Assembly: GCA_946406115.1 (NCBI GenBank)
Contig: OX291557.1
Location: 21,732,501 to 21,796,500 of the forward strand
DNA from: Apoda limacodes
Lineage: Eukaryota > Arthropoda > Insecta > Lepidoptera > Limacodidae
DNA: 64,000 nt
Direction of reading: 5' to 3'
This document shows positions 11,274 through 22,584 of the stretch, piece after piece. Below the pieces are notes generated by a model that did not search any database, was not told where the DNA came from, and saw only the letters and a list, made by a program, of their open reading frames with translations. Numbering within the stretch: position 1 is the first letter of the stretch; each line of letters begins with the position of its first letter. The position numbers were made by a program, and so were the translations under genes.

Positions 11274-13700
11274 TTAAATCCCTAGGGAGAGGTCGGCCTT
11301 CCGGTGGACGGGCATGTAGAGCCGCAATGCCCCTGAGATGTGGATTCGCACTGTTGTCCGCCATGTCAAACAGCTGGCGATAAACTCACCTAATGGCTCT
11401 GTCTTTGTGTCCCTAGTAATTGTGTCGTTGCGGACGTAACGCGGAGCGCCCATTATTATCCTCAGCGATTTATTTTGCACAACTTGGATCTTTTTCTTTT
11501 TAGTGGCAGATAGCAATGCGTACCAAGCCGGCGCGGCGTACGTCAAACGGGACCTAACGTAGAGCTTGTATAGCCGGATTTTGGTTTTGGGCGGCAGGTC
11601 AGATGAAAATAAGGAAAAATAATTAAGGCCATCCTTAAGGCCGCCCTGGCGCCGACTGCACTGGCTGCCGCATGCACCATTTTGGTCATGCGCAGCCTGC
11701 GGTCGATAACGCATCAAAGGTACTTCACACTGCTCTGCCACTCAATTACCTGTCCGTGGAATACAAGCTCCTTAGGTAATAGTCTCTGTTGGCCGGTTAA
11801 AATGGCTGCCAGTTTTGAGGCGTTTACTGCTATCCTCCACTTGTCAAGCCAGCACGGGAGGATATCCAATAATCGCTGCATTTTAGCGGCAGCTAAATAG
11901 GACTTACGGGAAGAGCTCATGTACGCGCTGTCGTCTGCATATAGTGCTAGGGTGACATCCTGTACGCCTGGCAATAGGCCGCTATCGCTAAGCGTGGGAA
12001 TGACATTAGTGAGAAGTGCCCACAACAGAGGGGAAAGGGACCCCGCTGAAATGGTCTTAGTAGGGGAGTTTTTATTGTCAACTGAAACATAGAAATTCTG
12101 CCCCTCCAGAAAGGAGGCTATTATACGCCCATACATGGGGGGTAAATTGGTCTCAGAGAGCTTAAACAATAAGCCGGCGTGCCATACACGATCAAAGGCC
12201 TTCTCGATATCGAGAAAGACCCCGACCGTGTACCTGCCCTTGTTCAGCTCTGGAGAGTGGTGCTGTGGTTACTTCTAAAACCGCACTGTTCTGGCCTTAT
12301 ATTGATAAAGGGTGTTACCCTTTTCAATAAAAGACGTTCGAACAGTTTTATTTAAATAAGAAATAATTTTTTTGAACTCCTTAAGGGAGATAAAATCATC
12401 ACCTTTAAGTGGGTCAATAGGACTAGCAAGGATCTGTTGTATGCGGTCCTCAACCTATGTTGTGTGGGCGTGGTCGACAATGGGTTTGGGCCTAAATTGG
12501 TCCTCGAAGTGGTCCGCCAGTAAGCCCGCGCGTTCCTCAGCTGAGTACAAACGGTTACCTAGCGTGTCTCCAAGGGTGTGTATGGGTGCAGGGGTGTTGG
12601 TCATGCAGCGAGCTAAACGATAAAGAGCGGTATCGTTATCGCTGGCCTTTGAGATTGTGTTATCCCAAGACCATTTCCGATAAGTTGAAATTTGGTGTGA
12701 TAGGTCACTACCTAACTTATTCAGTTCTTTTTAATTGTCGGGCAACGAGTTCGGCACCACAGTTTACGAAGCTCTCATTTTTGGCTAAGTTTACTACGGA
12801 GATGTGCCGGTAGTAAACTTTACCCCGAGGCTGACTTGGCAGGCGTGGTGCATTGAGCAAGTGCGGAGGAGATAGCCGAAGTAAGTGACTGTGTGGCTGT
12901 TTCAACTTCCTGTGGGGTAGACAGGCCACCGGGAGGGAGTTTAAATGAGCTCAGTAGTTCTTGACATTTTGTCCAGTCTGCGAAGTTTTTCATTGGTGGT
13001 AGAGGACTTTCCCTGATAGAAACTCCGAGGACCAGTAAAATTAGAAGGTGTGGCGAATCGATTTCATGGAGGGTTTCTAAAGAGATGGGCTAATTAATAT
13101 TACGGGCTAGTGGCTAGTAGACATAGTCTAGTACATCCGGTTGAAATAAGTCCTGAATGGGATAGTGAGTGGGGGAGCCAGGACCAATTACAATGTAATT
13201 GTGTGCCTCGGCATCTATTTTCAGATCTTTATAAATAAATAAATAAACCTTCTTTGGATGAAATTCTTGGACCCCATTGTCGGTGTTTGGCGTTGAGATC
13301 GCCGAGTATAAGTGTGGGCGTGTCGTCGGACATGATATTTTTTATATCGACGGAAATGAAAGGCACCTTAGGTGGTTTGTAGGCAGCGTAAACCTTGAGT
13401 TCGGTGTTACCGGCTCTTAGTTTAATGCGCTCGGGTTGAAACAAAGCTTGGCAGGGGTAAGCTTTCGTGGACAAAGTCTCTACGAATCAGCACTGCTATG
13501 CCCCTGAAAGTGATGTTATTTGTGGCATTTATTTTGTCCCGCCTGTAGACGAAATAGTTAGGTAGACGTAGTTGTTGCTCAGGTCGCAACTTGGTTTCGC
13601 CCAACAGCACAATATGAATATCATGCTAATGGACTAGCAACCTGAGGTCATCGGTCTTACCTGTTACCCCCCTTGGATTCCAATATAGAATCCTTAGATT
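11274..13700 (-). pseudogene. Jockey ORF2: endonuclease and reverse transcriptase, broken
   Basis: The N-terminus near 13690 reads LRILYWNPRGVTGK, followed by VLLGETKLRPEQQLRLPNY (13615-13550) and LILGDLNAKHRQWGPR (13305-13255); these are apurinic-endonuclease-like motifs. The RT follows: RPEQCGF near 12290, motif A VFLDIEKAFDRVWH near 12210, and catalytic LALYADDSAYM near 11935. The strand-invariant V-P-Q-G before 'SLSPLL' is absent: the text goes from TISAG directly to SLSPLLWALL (about 12050), an in-frame loss of about four residues. The C-terminal part continues through SRLTYAAPAWYAL to 11274. Frameshifts near 11720, 12240, 13230 and 13430 and the damaged RT show it is dead. Confidence 0.82.
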
Positions 13701-15429
13701 GAAGAGAATTCCTGGACCAGGTGGGTAAGCTGCTCTAGGCCGCGCAGTAGAGCGGGCAACGGATTTTGACGGACTATAGCTTCGATAGCTGCATTAAGTG
13801 TGGCAATGGACGCTCTGGCAATGTTGAGAGACAATGGCGAAACACAGTGAACTGGGGGGTAATGCGGGGGTGCTAGTAGCTGAAAGGAAGCTTACCTTTC
13901 GCTGAAAAGCTGTGAGCGGGGCTTGCGCTCGTGTGGGGATGAGGGGTTGAGGGGGGTGGGGGGGTAAATAAAATTGCGATTGGGCGGGGGCAGCAACGGT
14001 GGGCGGTGCAGCAATTAATGGTGGCGCCATCTGTGCCTCGGTCGAGGGAACCAAAATCGGCAAGCTTATACTATCCTGATTCTGTTGCGGTTGCATTTTT
14101 CCTCTGCCTTTACGTCCTCTCTTCGACCTTTTCTTGAGAGGGGGTTGTGTCCTGTCCGTCGGGGGGTTAGCGGGGGGCATAAGGGTTGGCCCCTGCGTGA
14201 GGTCATATTCCTGCGGTTCCAATTTTGGCAGGGGTAACGGCGCTTCTTTCCGTGGGGGTGGTGGTTGCGGGGCGGGGGGGGCACTTTTCACCCCCATCTT
14301 ACGCGCCTCCCTCTTGTACATTGGGCACGACTTGTCATTTGCTGCATGCTCTCTCTTACAGTTAGCGCACGTTGGGGTGGCTTCTCTGTGGCACTTGCAG
14401 TCCACCGTGGGGTGGTCCTCTCCGCAGCGCTCGCATCGGATCGGATGGTGACAATTGGCCGATGAGTGGCCGAAGGCTTGGCGCCTATGACATTGCGCGG
14501 GCCCGGGCTTTGCTTTCCACGCGGTGATGGTTACGACGGACATGCTTAGGAGCTCCGTGATGTTGTAAACATTTTGTAGTTTTTTTGGGTCATACCTTTC
14601 TTGCAGTTGGCCAAGTAGATACAGACGGGGCGACCTCTCGCCCCCGGGATTTGTCGGATGTGCGACGGAGGGAATCCGAGTGCTTCTATTTCTTCGGCTA
14701 TTTCCCCCAATGGTGCGTCGAGAGGGAGTCCTTTTATGGCTATTTTCTGTGGCCACTCGTTGTCAAGGCTGTAACAGTACCATGACACTGTACTGTCAGC
14801 CATGGAGAGCTCGTCAATATAGGCCGCCACCACCCTATATTCATCCAGTGATTGCGGCAAGAATCGCACACCTTTGCCAAACGGGCGCGCGTGTAGTGCG
14901 TGCTTCAAGAGGGAGCGCAGCTTTTTTAAATGTACCGTCCATTGTGGCAAATTCTCGACAATGATCGGTGGGTACCTAAGGTTTTTCCTTTCCCTAGGAT
15001 GGCTAGGTGTAGGCGGGGCCGGAATGGTCGACAACTGCGCGTAGGACTGGCTGTTATTAATGGGCGAGTTGGTCTCCATTCGCTCTATAACATTGGTCGC
15101 TGCTGCTTGCCGCGGGGCCATTGTTTGCGTAGGTACGTACCTCTCTTGGTTTGGGGTTGGGTTGTTACCGGTGGTTGACATTTCCCTATACTTTGACTTT
15201 GACTTTGAGCGGGCTCAGTGAGAAGAAACGAACATGTCCTCCGTGGGTCGCTAGTTTTGAATGCGATCGATGGCGGGTTGTCGCGTTGAGGCGGGTTAAA
15301 AGGCGTCGCCGGGGACGCAATCGAGGCTCCGCGAGGGGCCGCCGTAGGTGGGTCATGCAAAATTATTTGTGAGTCAACCGCGGGGCCGGCTATTACCTTC
15401 TGCGGTGTGGCAGCGACCTGAGCGTCCAT
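13694..15429 (-). pseudogene. Jockey ORF1: gag-like nucleic-acid-binding protein, broken
   Basis: Starts near 15429 (MDAQVAATPQKVIAG) and runs through at least three frames. The middle (about 14560-15000) has the typical lepidopteran Jockey gag text RYPPIIVENLPQWTVHLKKL and ARPFGKGVRFLP. A cysteine-rich zinc-knuckle region at about 14280-14510 reads QCHRRQAFGHSSANC, then CERCGEDHPTVDC and CANCKREHAANDKSC. The first knuckle has Arg where the second Cys (C-x2-C) is expected. A proline-rich segment follows, then a C-terminal helix-like end (NIARASIATLNAAIEAIV) stopping at 13694. In intact elements this protein binds the element RNA. Frameshifts near 14560-14750, 15100-15180 and 13820 disable it. 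Confidence 0.8.
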
Positions 15430-15964
15430 TGGAGGCGAGTCCTATATGGGAGACAGCATGGCGGGGAGCTCTTCATCCCTGAAGTATTGGTCACCTGTCT
15501 CCGAAGTGGCGTAGTTCGGCGATGAACCTGAGATGGCTGAGACCATAGACGCAGCCGACGGCGGCCGCGACGGTGGGAAGGCTGTGGCAAAAAAGCCGTC
15601 CACGGCGGTAACCTGGCCTGTAAAAAGGTTCGGTCCACGATTGCAGGTGGCTGCGATCTAGACCATACCTGGCGTTTCCGTACTCCCCGGCCCCGATGGG
15701 GCGCGTGGTGGAACGGAGGGGGTGGCATCTATGGGGTTGCAGACGCTGCTACACAGACATCCCTCGACGGGCACGCACGGAGGCGGGCGGAACCAGAGCA
15801 AATAAGAGAAAACACTTACTCCTATTCCAAATTGCCTACCGAGAGTGAAGGAGACAGCAGTCTGTTGCCTACTTGCTCGCACACGCTGAGCGATGACGCT
15901 TCTGCTCGAATGAGCACTCGCAACACACAAAACGCACACAAACGCAAACCATCTACAAACAAAA

Positions 15965-17190
15965 GGCAGAATGATCAGTTCTTAGGAGCAAATACAGAAA
16001 GAAACTCGTTACGTTGTAGAGAAGAAATAGAATATGAGTATTCCGGCGAAGGCGAATTGGGAGCCACTTGACTTTAAATCGAAATTCGGATATGTGATCA
16101 TATTTGCGTAGGCCAAATATGTATCTAATACATAGGTTCTGGAGACGCTCAAGCTTATTTAATTGCTCCTCAGTAAGGTCAAGATAGCTAGCATCCGCAT
16201 TTTCGAGAACAGGAAGCAAAAGCGATCTAACCAGTGCACTTTTAGTGGCAATGGGTAGGAAGTTAGGCAATCTGCTAATAGATTCAGCTGATGCAAATAT
16301 TTTTCCGTTAAATTCTTTTTATTGTGGTTGCCATGAAAGTGTCTGGTCTTTAATGATAGCTAAGTTTTAACAGTCTCGCCATATGGAATAATTTTTCCGT
16401 TTATACTCACTTTAGGAAATTCCTGTACATTCATCTTAGGTATCATTTTTGAACCACCCACAATAATAAGTTGAGTTTTATTTGGATTTACATTAAGACC
16501 GAACGAGGTACTCCACTCTGTAATACGAGCAAGATCGCCATTTATTATAGCAACTGCACTTTTTAGTTCATTAACCCGGAGCCTGAGTATATATTTAAAG
16601 AACGTCTGCATATAGATGCTAGAGAGAAGATAAATTAGATGTTATATTATTAATGGAAATAGCAAATAGAAGTGGAGACAACACGCCACCTTACGGAACT
16701 TCGGCATTGGTGTAGCACCAAGTAGAGAAAGAATCATCTGCCTTGATCCGCCGATCCGTGTTAAAGGCGTTGCTAACATTTAATAGTGTCAGCACTGTGA
16801 CTTTTCTGCTTTCTATACCAAGACGAATGTCATCAGAGATTTTGACAAGTGCAGTAGTCGTACTATGTCCAGGGCGAAAACCAGATTGAAGGGGATTTAA
16901 CAAATTGTTTTTAGTGGTTTGACTTGCCAATTCTAATGACTTAAGAAATTTCCAGATATTCAACAGATTTATGGATATGGCGTCGTTGTGCATCTCTACA
17001 CATTCTATTGCAGCGATTTCTCAGGAGTTTGTACTTAGAAAGATTGCTAGAAATACCGCACGAGCAACTTCTCTTGAGATTTTTTTTTATATTTGAGAAT
17101 ATATACATGAAGATTATTATTGCGTCTTTAAAAATCAGTTTTTTAGCCATAAAAAACAAACCAAAAACGGTTTTACTCACACTCTTTTCA
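15965..17190 (-). pseudogene. 5' part of an older LINE: linker and reverse transcriptase fragments
   Basis: On minus from 17180: LLRNRCNRMCRDAQRRHIH (endonuclease-RT linker), WKFLKSLELASQTTKNN, then RT text LLNPLQSGFRPGHSTTTALV (about 16890) and a motif-A-like stretch VTVLTLLNVSNAFNT in which the catalytic Asp is missing. GVLSPLLFAISINNI follows near 16680, then NVNPNKTQLIIVGGSKM (16500) and LERLQNLCIRYIFGLRKYDH (16170-16110). Pieces around motif C and the linker are deleted. It ends where the Jockey element starts, and its natural continuation lies at 10449-10985. Confidence 0.78.
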
Positions 17191-17441
17191 GATCTAAGTA
17201 ATGACGTGGCGTATCGATTGACGTATCAATTGATATGGTCACGAGAGCAATTTGGTCCATTAGTTCTTAAGATATTGAGGGGCAGAAAAAAATTTACATT
17301 CACACATACGTCCACTGTGCGAGACCATGTTAAATGAAAAAAGTGTTTTGATAAAATATAAATTGTTGTCTAAAATAGTTCTTATATGATAAAATGATAA
17401 AAAATGCATGCAGCGCGATTGCCACTTTATGATGCACGTGG

Positions 17442-17553
17442 TTCTACGGCGGGGAATCGAACCCCGGTCTCCCGCGTGACAGGTGGGGATACTCACCACC
17501 AAAGATGACGTATACGTCTAAGTCATCTTTGCTCACCACTATACTATTGAGGA
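17442..17553 (-). pseudogene. tRNA-Asp(GTC)-like sequence with a 40-bp insertion
   Basis: Ignoring the insertion, the minus strand gives a 72-nt tRNA-Asp-like sequence. It begins TCCTCAATAGTATAGTGGTG and continues with anticodon arm CCTGTCACGCGG (GTC at 17480-17478) and T arm CGGGGTTCGATTCCCCG. Box A and box B are recognisable. The acceptor stem is poor: TCCTCAA against CCGTAGA gives only three pairs, where a functional tRNA-Asp has a full stem. This is therefore a tRNA pseudogene or the head of a tRNA-Asp-derived SINE. The D-loop is split by a 32-bp palindrome plus an 8-bp duplication. Confidence 0.72.
17500..17531. mobile_element. 32-bp palindromic insertion with 8-bp target duplication
   Basis: Arms CAAAGATGAC and GTCATCTTTG (perfect 10-bp inverted repeat) surround 12 bases that contain GTATAC. 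It is flanked by ctcaccac at 17492-17499 and again at 17532-17539. Removing the insert and one duplication restores a contiguous tRNA-Asp-like sequence. Inverted ends plus an 8-bp duplication resemble a hAT-type insertion reduced to its termini. Confidence 0.7.
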
Positions 17554-17654
17554 ATAAAATTATTAAACTAACTTTTCGAATTACCAAATTACTAAGACAA
17601 TAGGTCAATAATAACTTCCCTCAAGAGAAGATAAAAATCTAAAGATTCATTTTA

Positions 17655-17720
17655 AGACTGTACAAATTGGCGGCCTTATCGCTTAAGCGATCTCTACCAG
17701 GCAGCCTTTAAGTAAAGGAA
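17655..17720 (-). repeat. LINE 3' UTR fragment
   Basis: 'ggcggccttatcgcttaagc' and 'gatctctaccaggcagcctt' match the 3' UTR text at 10527-10585, so it is a short remnant of the same LINE group. Confidence 0.55.
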
Positions 17721-18129
17721 ACCAGATAGCAGTAAGTAGAATGATTTATTTCCCACAGTAAGACCTGTCGTTGGTCGATTAGGTAACAAAGCTTTGTAAC
17801 AAAACAGAATATAAAACCTTTATAAAAGCCACATGTTATTTTCTACATAGATATTTAATTAACAGAATGCCTTAGTTAATACAGAAATATCCTATTACAT
17901 GTGAGAACTTTCAAAAGCTAATTCGAGAAATGAAACAAACCCAATCTTCACTGACCCTCCGGAAACAACTACGGTTTCATTATCTCTCTGCTTGAGTATG
18001 GCTTCATTTATCTGACCAAATTACATACAACCGGCTATCTACTGTTACTTAGGCAGTTAATTAAGTATTATTGTCGAGTAACTTCTTCGGTACAGGTAAT
18101 CGATATCGCATGTATATTCCAGCTGCCTT

Positions 18130-18220
18130 AGAAAACCCTGCCTAAGCGAGTCGGACTCGCGCACTGAGGGTTCTGTTCCACCAAAGGGCATGAGCCTGAC
18201 TTGCACTTGGTAAAATTTTA
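18130..18220 (+). repeat. GTGCGAGTCGG family, short fold-back copy
   Basis: 'gcgagtcggactcgcgcact' then 'gagggttctgttcc' on plus, and within 50 bases a reversed end 'gagcctgacttgcacttgg'. A degenerate, internally deleted copy. Confidence 0.5.
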
Positions 18221-18276
18221 TTGTTTATTGTTTTACTATGTTTGGTTTATAAACAAAGAGACAAGGGAGGTTATTT

Positions 18277-18414
18277 GGAACAGCCTCGAGCTATTCGGAC
18301 TCTGGAATTCGAGAGAAAGTGTATGGAATTCTGACTTACCTCTCGAAACTCGTGAATGTACTTGTATACATTTTTCTCTCAAATTCTAGAGTTCGAATAG
18401 CTAGAGACTGTTCC
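18277..18414. mobile_element. fold-back element, arms of about 48 nt
   Basis: 18277-18323 (ggaacagcctcgagctattc...) is the near inverse of 18366-18414 (...gaatagctagagactgttcc), with a spacer of about 40 bp. Probably a small non-autonomous DNA element. No target duplication was found. Confidence 0.6.
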
Positions 18415-19065
18415 CAGTAAAGTCCATGGGCAGCGCATTTTCTATATAGCCAGATGTGAAAAAAAATATTTACAAAAGTGTGACAGAGACGAAACAAAAC
18501 GGAGATCTCTGGTATCTTTTTAACTTGTTTTAATAAACATAAACAAACCAAATGTTGGATGACGATAGAAAGGGAAAAGAACCCGAAGGTTCGCTTTGTC
18601 GCTTTCTGCAGGATCATCAATTTTATGAGACTATTGCGCAGTTCATAGGACAAATGACAAAACTTGAAGTAGATGATGATGCTTTTGAGTTTTCATTTAT
18701 ACCTAAGCTTGTATGTATTACATTTTTCACAATGGAGCAAAAGCAACAAAAACATTACCTCTTTATTTTATTAGTTGTGAGGAAATCCGCCATAATTACA
18801 CATATTCTAAGAAAAATTGTAGGTGCTGCCTATTTCCGACTAAAATAGAGGCCCTTAAATGTTGGACGGACAGACAGACAAACAGGAAGACAAAAAGACA
18901 GCGTAGGCTTAGTAAAAGGGCTTCATTGGCACCATGTTATAACTTTTATTAACCCTAATAAGAGCCAACTTATAAAGTCTTTTGTCAGTAGGTACAGATT
19001 CAAAAAACCTATTTAATTATAAAACACCTCGATCTTGCTGTAATTTTGTAGCACTTTCCCAATTA

Positions 19066-19080
19066 CCTAACCTAACCTAA
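19066..19080. repeat. (CCTAA)3, telomere-type pentamer
   Basis: Three units of the insect telomere repeat (TTAGG complement). Too short to mean more than chance or an old insertion scar. Confidence 0.6.
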
Positions 19081-19212
19081 TAACTTAACCAATAACATTC
19101 GCTAGCATGCGACGACTGACCGCCACGCCGGCTTGCTACTTGCGTTTTGCGTTGTTACGAAGCGATATGCGATGAGCGCCCAACGCACGTACAGATGATA
19201 GAGAGAGATATA

Positions 19213-19333
19213 GTTCGCGCCACGTAAGTTGAACTAAACTGGCGGCCTTCTGCGCAGGTACAGTACGAGCAAATGTTCTTACGAAACGAACCAAAAATGT
19301 GTTACTGCGCAGGTTCAACTTATGTGGCGCGAT
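19213..19333. mobile_element. MITE-like element with TCGCGCCAC inverted ends
   Basis: Left 'tcgcgccacgtaagttgaac' and right 'gttcaacttatgtggcgcga' pair with one mismatch across about 80 bp. A second inner pair (ctgcgcagg) lies inside. No frame; target duplication not clear. Confidence 0.6.
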
Positions 19334-19874
19334 TTATAAAGTGCGATGCGATATAGCAAATAGCAACAAGTGAGAGGCACGATATCATTTGCTTTATGAT
19401 ATGTATAATAAGCACGGTGCTTTATGTTGCTTATGCTATATTAACCACCACTATAGTGGGCTGCTACAGCCCCTCCCTTGCGCTGGCACACTCTGCCAAA
19501 GACTACAATATATATACTTACCTCTCTCTTCTTTCGGCTACATAACGGGTCGGACGTGCGTGCGGTGTGTAACGCAGTGAGCCGATATCACTTAATTAGT
19601 CATGAAAACAAGTACTTTAAACCTGTTGTAGTAGGTTAATTAAACTGTATTAAAGCATTGTATGTCATGTAAGTTAGAAGGATGTTAAGACTATTTCACG
19701 GTACGCTGCTCACAACAACGAATCTGCAAACGACCGTGTCACACGGAAACTCCTTCAACTATTTATATTTATTAAAAGTTTATAGTCAGTGTTTGTTATT
19801 ATTACTTGTTACTAAAATTTAACAGTTTTTCGTCTTAAAAACATTTTCTAACCTCCCTTTTTTTGTGTATTATA

Positions 19875-20147
19875 ATAATAAATATAATAATAAATATTTT
19901 TGGACATTACACACAGCGCCGTCTAGCCCCAAAGTAAGCAAAGCTTGTGTTATGGGTACCAGACAACGGATATAAATACATATATTTTTTTTTTTTTTTG
20001 TAAATACATACACATCATACATAAGTACACTCAGACTCAAGACAAACACAAATGTTTAACACATAAATGTTTGTCCAGTGCGGGAGTCGAACCCACACCC
20101 TCTGCACGGCAGTCCATCACACTACCAACTAGGCTACGAGGGAATGA
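19875..20147 (-). mobile_element. tRNA-derived SINE
   Basis: On minus it starts 'tccctcgtagcctagttgg' with an RNA polymerase III A box (20136-20125, tagcctagttgg) and B box (20094-20083, gggttcgactcc) in a tRNA-like head (20143-20072). A body follows ('gtgtttgtcttgagtctgag'), then an A-run, the conserved block 'aagctttgcttactttgggg' and 'tagacggcgctgtgtgt', and an ATTTATTATT-type tail near 19880. The length and A/B spacing fit a lepidopteran SINE. Confidence 0.8.
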
Positions 20148-20149
20148 AT

Positions 20150-21785
20150 TAAGAACCTCCTCCTTTTGAACTCTGTTTTATCTCAATTCAGACACTTCAA
20201 TCAATAAAAGTAAACCTCAGAGAGTTTTTTGATATTTATTGACAATATGTTTTAGTTGAACAATAAAACTAAGAATTTGTCATGACAGCATTCTTTTGGG
20301 AGCATCATTTTTAACAGTAAATTCTTTTGATATGAACAAGGTGATATGCACTAAAGTACTACTTAACATTCTAAAAAAATACCCACTAAATATTGTTAAA
20401 CACTAAATATTTTAATAAGCAATGATAGACTTTTACAATTTTTAGCTCTCTAAATAATGTTATACAACAGCTTATAAATAAACTAGAGTAGATGGTATTA
20501 TTCCCTTGACGACTAAGAATTAATTTGGTCGAATAATGTGTTGAGAGATTTGTCGTTTCCTTTTAGAGATCTTCAAAATTGAGTTTCAATTACTCGATTT
20601 GAAACGAACAAATTGAATTGGAATCAGATTTAGGCTGTACAAGGAGATGTACCCATTTACTTAATCTGTGTCTTCTTACGCTGTCGAAGGAATCCCTTTT
20701 AACCTTCAGAGACACGCACTCAATACGCCTGCCAATATTAGGACTTTATGTGATAGTGGGAGTTACTCAATGATTTATCTCAATGGAGTAACTACGAAAT
20801 TTGAAACTTGTAAGACGTTCCATAAAGACAAGAAAGATAAGGTCGTAGAAGGTATAATGTAATGTTGTCACACTCTGGTATTTCATTACTGTGACGTCAG
20901 CACACAAATTAGATTATGGGTTGCTGCAGCATAATTCAATATTGCTCATGTATCTTGCTCAACTACAGTTTACCCTCAAGTGAAAAGTTTGTTATTACTT
21001 ATAGGTACCCCATATGCTAAAACTATGAATTGAAACTATAGTAACCACTAGAAAGCACTTGGTCGAATTGAATAGGCATACATTTTCGATTGTTCATACT
21101 AGAACAAAAAGCGCCATCTGTTATTACTTTGAAAAACTACTTGAAACATTGTGAGCTCGCGTATACTGAATGAAATCACGTTGGTCATGCCTTGCGGAGT
21201 TAATTTTTAACACCGCCAGAACAAAAAGCTACTTGCACTTGAAGAGACTGTGGGCCCAGCCCTTACGAAGTGGTGACAAAGATTAAGAAATGTTTTGGTC
21301 ATGTTAAGAGCTTATAGAAGGGTCGGTAGAAATAGAGGCTGGAAGTCTGTAAGGATGATAGCAAGTAGAAGTATTTGGGCTTTACCCACCACTTTGGGAA
21401 ACAGGCATTTTGTTATGTATGTATGTAAGAACATTATTATTATAGCTAGAATCGGGCTGAAAACAGTTTTGTATATTTTGAAATTCGCGAAACGCAACCA
21501 CAAGCAAACCTACGCCTAGTTTTCAATGAATAGGAAACCCATCCAACATTAATGTAATGTTTTTAAGGTGGACACGCTAGATGAAAACAAATATTCATCC
21601 AAGAAATGGAATTACCTTGTCTTAGTCACGCGAAGTTGGCAGCTCAGCCGACCCTCTTTGCTTCTAATACTAACATATCTAATAAACTAACTTGCTACAT
21701 AAATATTTCTTACCTTTCTTAACAGCTGCCTGGTATATTTTTTAGTATTAGGAACAAGTACAAAATACAAGTGTATGTCTTTAGC
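20150..21785. other. unassigned AT-rich DNA
   Basis: No gene, RNA or repeat recognised. Open frames at 20668-20862 and 21295-21519 show no motif. Confidence 0.6.
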
Positions 21786-21895
21786 TTTTTATCCGTCTGG
21801 ACTGTACAAATCTTTATCTATATATCTGTCTGGACTGTATAAATCTATATATTATCTACATATATCCGTTTGGACTGTACCAATTAGACTCCGCT
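21785..21895 (+). repeat. short imperfect tandem repeat
   Basis: 'gtctggactgtacaaatct' recurs three times with variation (21796, 21826 and about 21870), separated by tatatat-type spacer. Confidence 0.6.
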
Positions 21896-22584
21896 TCAAG
21901 TTTTAGAACCCTAAAATAATTGTCCACAAACCACGCCACAACGGACAATCTAAATGACCTGAAATTTGGTACAAAGATAGTTTAAAAAACGAAAAAATAA
22001 CTATGACCGAATTCCACTTGAACATCTTAAGTTGGCTATACCAAAATTTTTAAGTATAACCACGGAGTTGCCATAGGAATCCCACGCCGATTGCGTAATT
22101 TAAGGTTGGTGGAGCTGCTAGATGAATAATTAATTTTATAACAAGTTTAATATTTAGGATAAAGATCAACATGTAAACTATATTCATAGGACTGTATATA
22201 ATAGATTGAAAGCCAAATAAGTATGTACCTATAAACCTTCAAGGTATTATTTCTCTACGTCGTCACAGACGCCACAGACATCGGCCAGTCCTTATTACGA
22301 ATTCTTAATTTATTACAGGCAGTCAAGAGACATGAGTTTCATATAACAAGTGTAATATAATTTAATTTTATAGATGTAATCCGGGACAGGACAGGATAAA
22401 ATACCCTAGATGGATATAAAACTTACTAAAAATATTTATTTAACAGGTCCACGTAAAACCTTTATTCACCATTTTTTTTTAAGTAGGTATATTATTTTAA
22501 ATATTGTTAAATGTTGTGATTATTTACTCTGTAACTGTTACATTATAATTTGGTCTGAGGTTTTAGTACTTACTTTGTGTATTA

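Larger units (their letters stand above)
10986..15960 (-). mobile_element. Jockey-clade non-LTR retrotransposon, near full length, inactive
   Basis: About 5 kb in Jockey order on the minus strand: GC-rich 5' region (15430-15960), gag-like ORF1 (13694-15429), endonuclease/RT ORF2 (11274-13700) and a 3' UTR with a perfect 10-bp hairpin (11240-11264, aaaactaagc/gcttagtttt). Base composition is clearly more GC-rich than the flanks. The ends were not fixed by a target-site duplication and may be off by some tens of bases. Halves of another LINE lie on both sides, so this is a nested insertion. Frameshifts in both ORFs make it inactive. Confidence 0.8.

Noticed and set aside
14134..15372. several plus-strand open frames of 66-105 codons
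   Set aside because: They are GC-rich shadows of the Jockey ORF1 on the minus strand, which has zinc knuckles and family-typical text.
18552..18848. 98-codon open frame MLDDDRKGKEPEGSL...
   Set aside because: No recognisable domain, no clear promoter or splice sites; the downstream part runs into a cagacagac-type repeat tail.
19066..19080. telomeric or subtelomeric signal
   Set aside because: Only three CCTAA units; no array or telomere-specific element nearby.
20072..20143. tRNA gene candidate
   Set aside because: A and B boxes are present, but the sequence continues into a SINE body and tail, so it is the SINE head.
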